This document shows, in pieces, positions 62,001 to 64,000 of a DNA stretch of 64,000 nucleotides. The stretch's first letter is position 1, and the number at the start of each line of letters is the position of its first letter. Position numbers and translations under genes: made by a program. The stretch lies in NCBI GenBank assembly GCA_963535465.1, contig CAUSWF010000002.1, positions 97,538-161,537 on the forward strand. The letters are read 5' to 3'. This DNA comes from CAUSWF01 sp963535465 (GTDB lineage Bacteria > Bacillota_I > Bacilli_A > RF39 > UBA660). Below the pieces are notes generated by a model. The model saw only the letters and a list, made by a program, of their open reading frames with translations. It ran no database searches and had not been told where the DNA came from.

Positions 62001-64000
62001 AAAGCATTTAATCCTTCTTCATTAACTAACTCAATTACTTTAGACATAAATTTCATTTTTTCAGGAGTATCTATATTAATATACATTTTTCCTGTTTTTT
62101 CATTAGTAGATAACAAAGATTGTACATTCAATTCTTTGTCAGGTATTTCTCCATCAAAACATTCTTCATTAGTAGGGAATGGAAGATTATCAGAAGCTTT
62201 TAACATTTCATACGAAGAATAATCTGCTAAAGAACTCCAATGCTGTATTTTTCCATTTCTATTAATAGCATACTATGTAAAATTTGTTGTGTCAATATCA
62301 AAATCAGAACCTTGTAACCATAATTGAGTAGAAGCTACATAAGCCGTATTATTATTTGTACTATCAAATGCTACAATTTTCATAGACATAAAAGACTGCA
62401 TAGATTGTGCAGGAATACGAGCAGCAATTAACTATAAAGATTTTTGTAATGAAGAAAACATTTCATTTCCCTAACTAATTAGATATTTACCTAAAGCATA
62501 ATCTTTTGCTTGTAAATTCTTAGTAAAAACGATTCTTCCATTTTTTCCATAAACATCTTTATTATAAGTGAAGGAATCAAGATTACCTGTGTATAATGCT
62601 CTGTTATAAGTATTATAAAATTCTTTACTAATATTATGTACTATAGTATTTTCATCTTCATTTATAGTAGTAATAAGTTTATTTAATACTTTAGCAATTT
62701 TATTATTGTTATTTATAGCAGATGATAAATAAGAATTATGTCTCTCTATTGTAGATTCATTTACAGTAGATAGGAAAATATTAGAATATCCTTTAGTTGT
62801 AGATATATAGAAATTTGGGTTAGATGTAATAATAACTTCCTAAGGTTTGCCATCAAATGTGGTAGCTACGTATACTTGATCGTCTTTACTATACATTTTA
62901 TACATCTTATTACCATTACTATCTATTCGCCATAATTCTTTTAATGGTTTTCCTTCTGAATCTACTTTACCATCTACAGTAAATTCGTAAGTATTTATTT
63001 TCTTTTTAAAGAAATCTTCTGTATAATCAGTTGGAAGTTTATCTTGATGAGCTATGTATATATGATTACCATTATTAAATTTAAGTTCTGCATCAAAATA
63101 TTTCATATCTATTTTAGAACTTAATCTTTTCAATATTTTATCGGTAAAGAATTGTCCTTTCTACTCTAATATATCAGATAATTCATCATCTTCTTCTAAA
63201 CCGTAAGCTGTCTAAAATAATTTTGGTAAAATAACTTCAGCACTTTCTACTTTTGCAGGTTTAGTTAGTTTAACATTAGTAGCTATAGTATCAACACCTT
63301 CCATAGAATCTATAACCTAAACAGTACCAATACCATAAGTAATATTTTTAAGATCCTCCTATACTTTACGCATAGTTTGTTTATATAATAAAGCATTTTT
63401 TGGATCATTTAAATCTAATGTGTATTTAATTTTATGAGCTTTTTGTATAGATGCTAAATCGTATAATTGATATAATTTAACTTTATTCCCGTCTTGTACT
63501 TCAAATATAGCATTATAATGAGCTAAATCTCTACCTTCTATTATATTATTTTTAAAAGAAACTATCTTACCTTCTTGTAGAAGCTTTTTAAAAGACATAT
63601 AACCATATTCATTAACAGAGCCATCTTTATTATATGTATCTAATCCAGGCAATTTTATAGTAATAGTTTCAGTACTTCCATCAGAATAAGTAACATTATA
63701 ACAGCCTCCAATCCTAACATCACTAGGTAAGAACATATTAGGTTCTTTATCCTAAGCTTCTATTAATTCCTATTCATTTTTATATTGTCCTAGTTTTTTA
63801 TTTCCATGTATTTTCATCATACCAAAAGCTGGACATAAAATAGATAATACACCATCAATTTTTAGTTTAATAGCAGACTTTGTAATATCTACACTTAACT
63901 AAGAAGCTAAAGAATTAAATAAAGAACCATCACTAAAAGGTATAAGCTTATTTAGATCATTAGTAGATAATTGAGTATTAGATCTTTCTATTTCAATTAA
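59075..64000 (-). CDS. virion RNA polymerase (3' part), TAG-recoded
   Basis: The frame stays open from the right edge to TAA 59077-59075, at least 1,641 residues, with 39 in-frame TAG and no TAA or TGA. The codons at 62,305-62,291 encode DFDID in LQGSDFDIDTTNF, the metal-binding catalytic motif of the double-psi-beta-barrel in crAss-like virion RNA polymerases (a known single-chain family related to beta and beta-prime). The protein is packaged and injected in relatives to transcribe early genes. The N-terminus lies outside the window. Confidence 0.82.

Noticed and set aside
53218..64000. Many separate short minus-strand genes, or a heavily decayed prophage region
   Set aside because: The fragments of each giant gene share one frame, are separated only by TAG, and no in-frame TAA or TGA occurs over 4.8 and 4.9 kb; the catalytic DFDID motif is intact.
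1..64000. CRISPR array, insertion sequence or integrase/attachment site
   Set aside because: No regularly spaced repeats, transposase or integrase motifs were seen.

Overview
The window is part of the genome of a large, AT-rich, lytic-type tailed phage, most likely a crAss-like phage (Crassvirales) infecting a Bacteroidales host. Four things point there: a late protein above 1,600 residues carries the DFDID catalytic motif of the crAss-like virion RNA polymerase; late genes on one strand read TAG as sense (best fit glutamine) while early genes on the other strand use TAG as stop; lipoprotein and OmpA-type signal peptides look Bacteroidales-like; and one clear promoter fits the Bacteroides pattern (TTTG, 19 nt, TAnnTTTG-like). 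No integrase, transposase, CRISPR array or bacterial housekeeping operon was seen.

Layout. Positions 1-5,900 are an accessory region: small proteins, an OmpA-type outer-membrane protein, two lipoproteins, a membrane-anchored glucosaminidase-type lysozyme, tRNA-Arg(UCU), tRNA-His(GUG), an unassigned structured RNA and a complete phage-encoded tmRNA. Positions 5,900-9,950 hold small early genes, including RNase H and a nested pair of envelope-type genes. Positions 9,950-23,740 form the replication core: SF2 helicase, DnaB-like ATPase, Sak4-like ATPase, an SSB-like acidic protein, primase, a resolvase-type nuclease with a TAG at codon 3, an HAD nucleotidase, a RecE/Cas4-like nuclease, a metallophosphoesterase and one isolated gene with its own strong promoter and terminator.

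Positions 23,800-53,163 carry nucleotide metabolism (NrdD/NrdG, dUTPase, ThyX, dNMP kinase), DNA and RNA repair (SF1 helicase, ATP-dependent DNA ligase, RNA ligase, polynucleotide kinase-phosphatase, HAD phosphatase), host-takeover candidates (GroEL, a primary-type sigma-70 factor, a YqeY-domain protein, a nicotinamidase), a family A DNA polymerase, and dozens of small unknown genes packed with start/stop overlaps. Several small genes are tandem paralogues and a few are broken.

A bidirectional terminator at about 53,175-53,220 separates the plus-strand early genes from three minus-strand late genes (53,218-64,000 and beyond): the virion RNA polymerase, a 352-residue HELLH metallopeptidase-like protein, and a 1,602-residue protein with a PD-(D/E)XK-type domain. 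With TAG as sense they are open throughout and contain 39, 2 and 41 in-frame TAG codons. I counted no in-frame TAA or TGA in the two giant genes.

In combination the early strand appears to be read in the standard code to build the replication, repair and takeover machinery, after which a change in decoding (suppressor tRNA not in this window) would allow full-length virion proteins. The phage tmRNA, the TAG-gated nuclease on the early strand and the tRNA-binding or tRNA-repair proteins make this window a good place to study how translation is re-programmed during infection.
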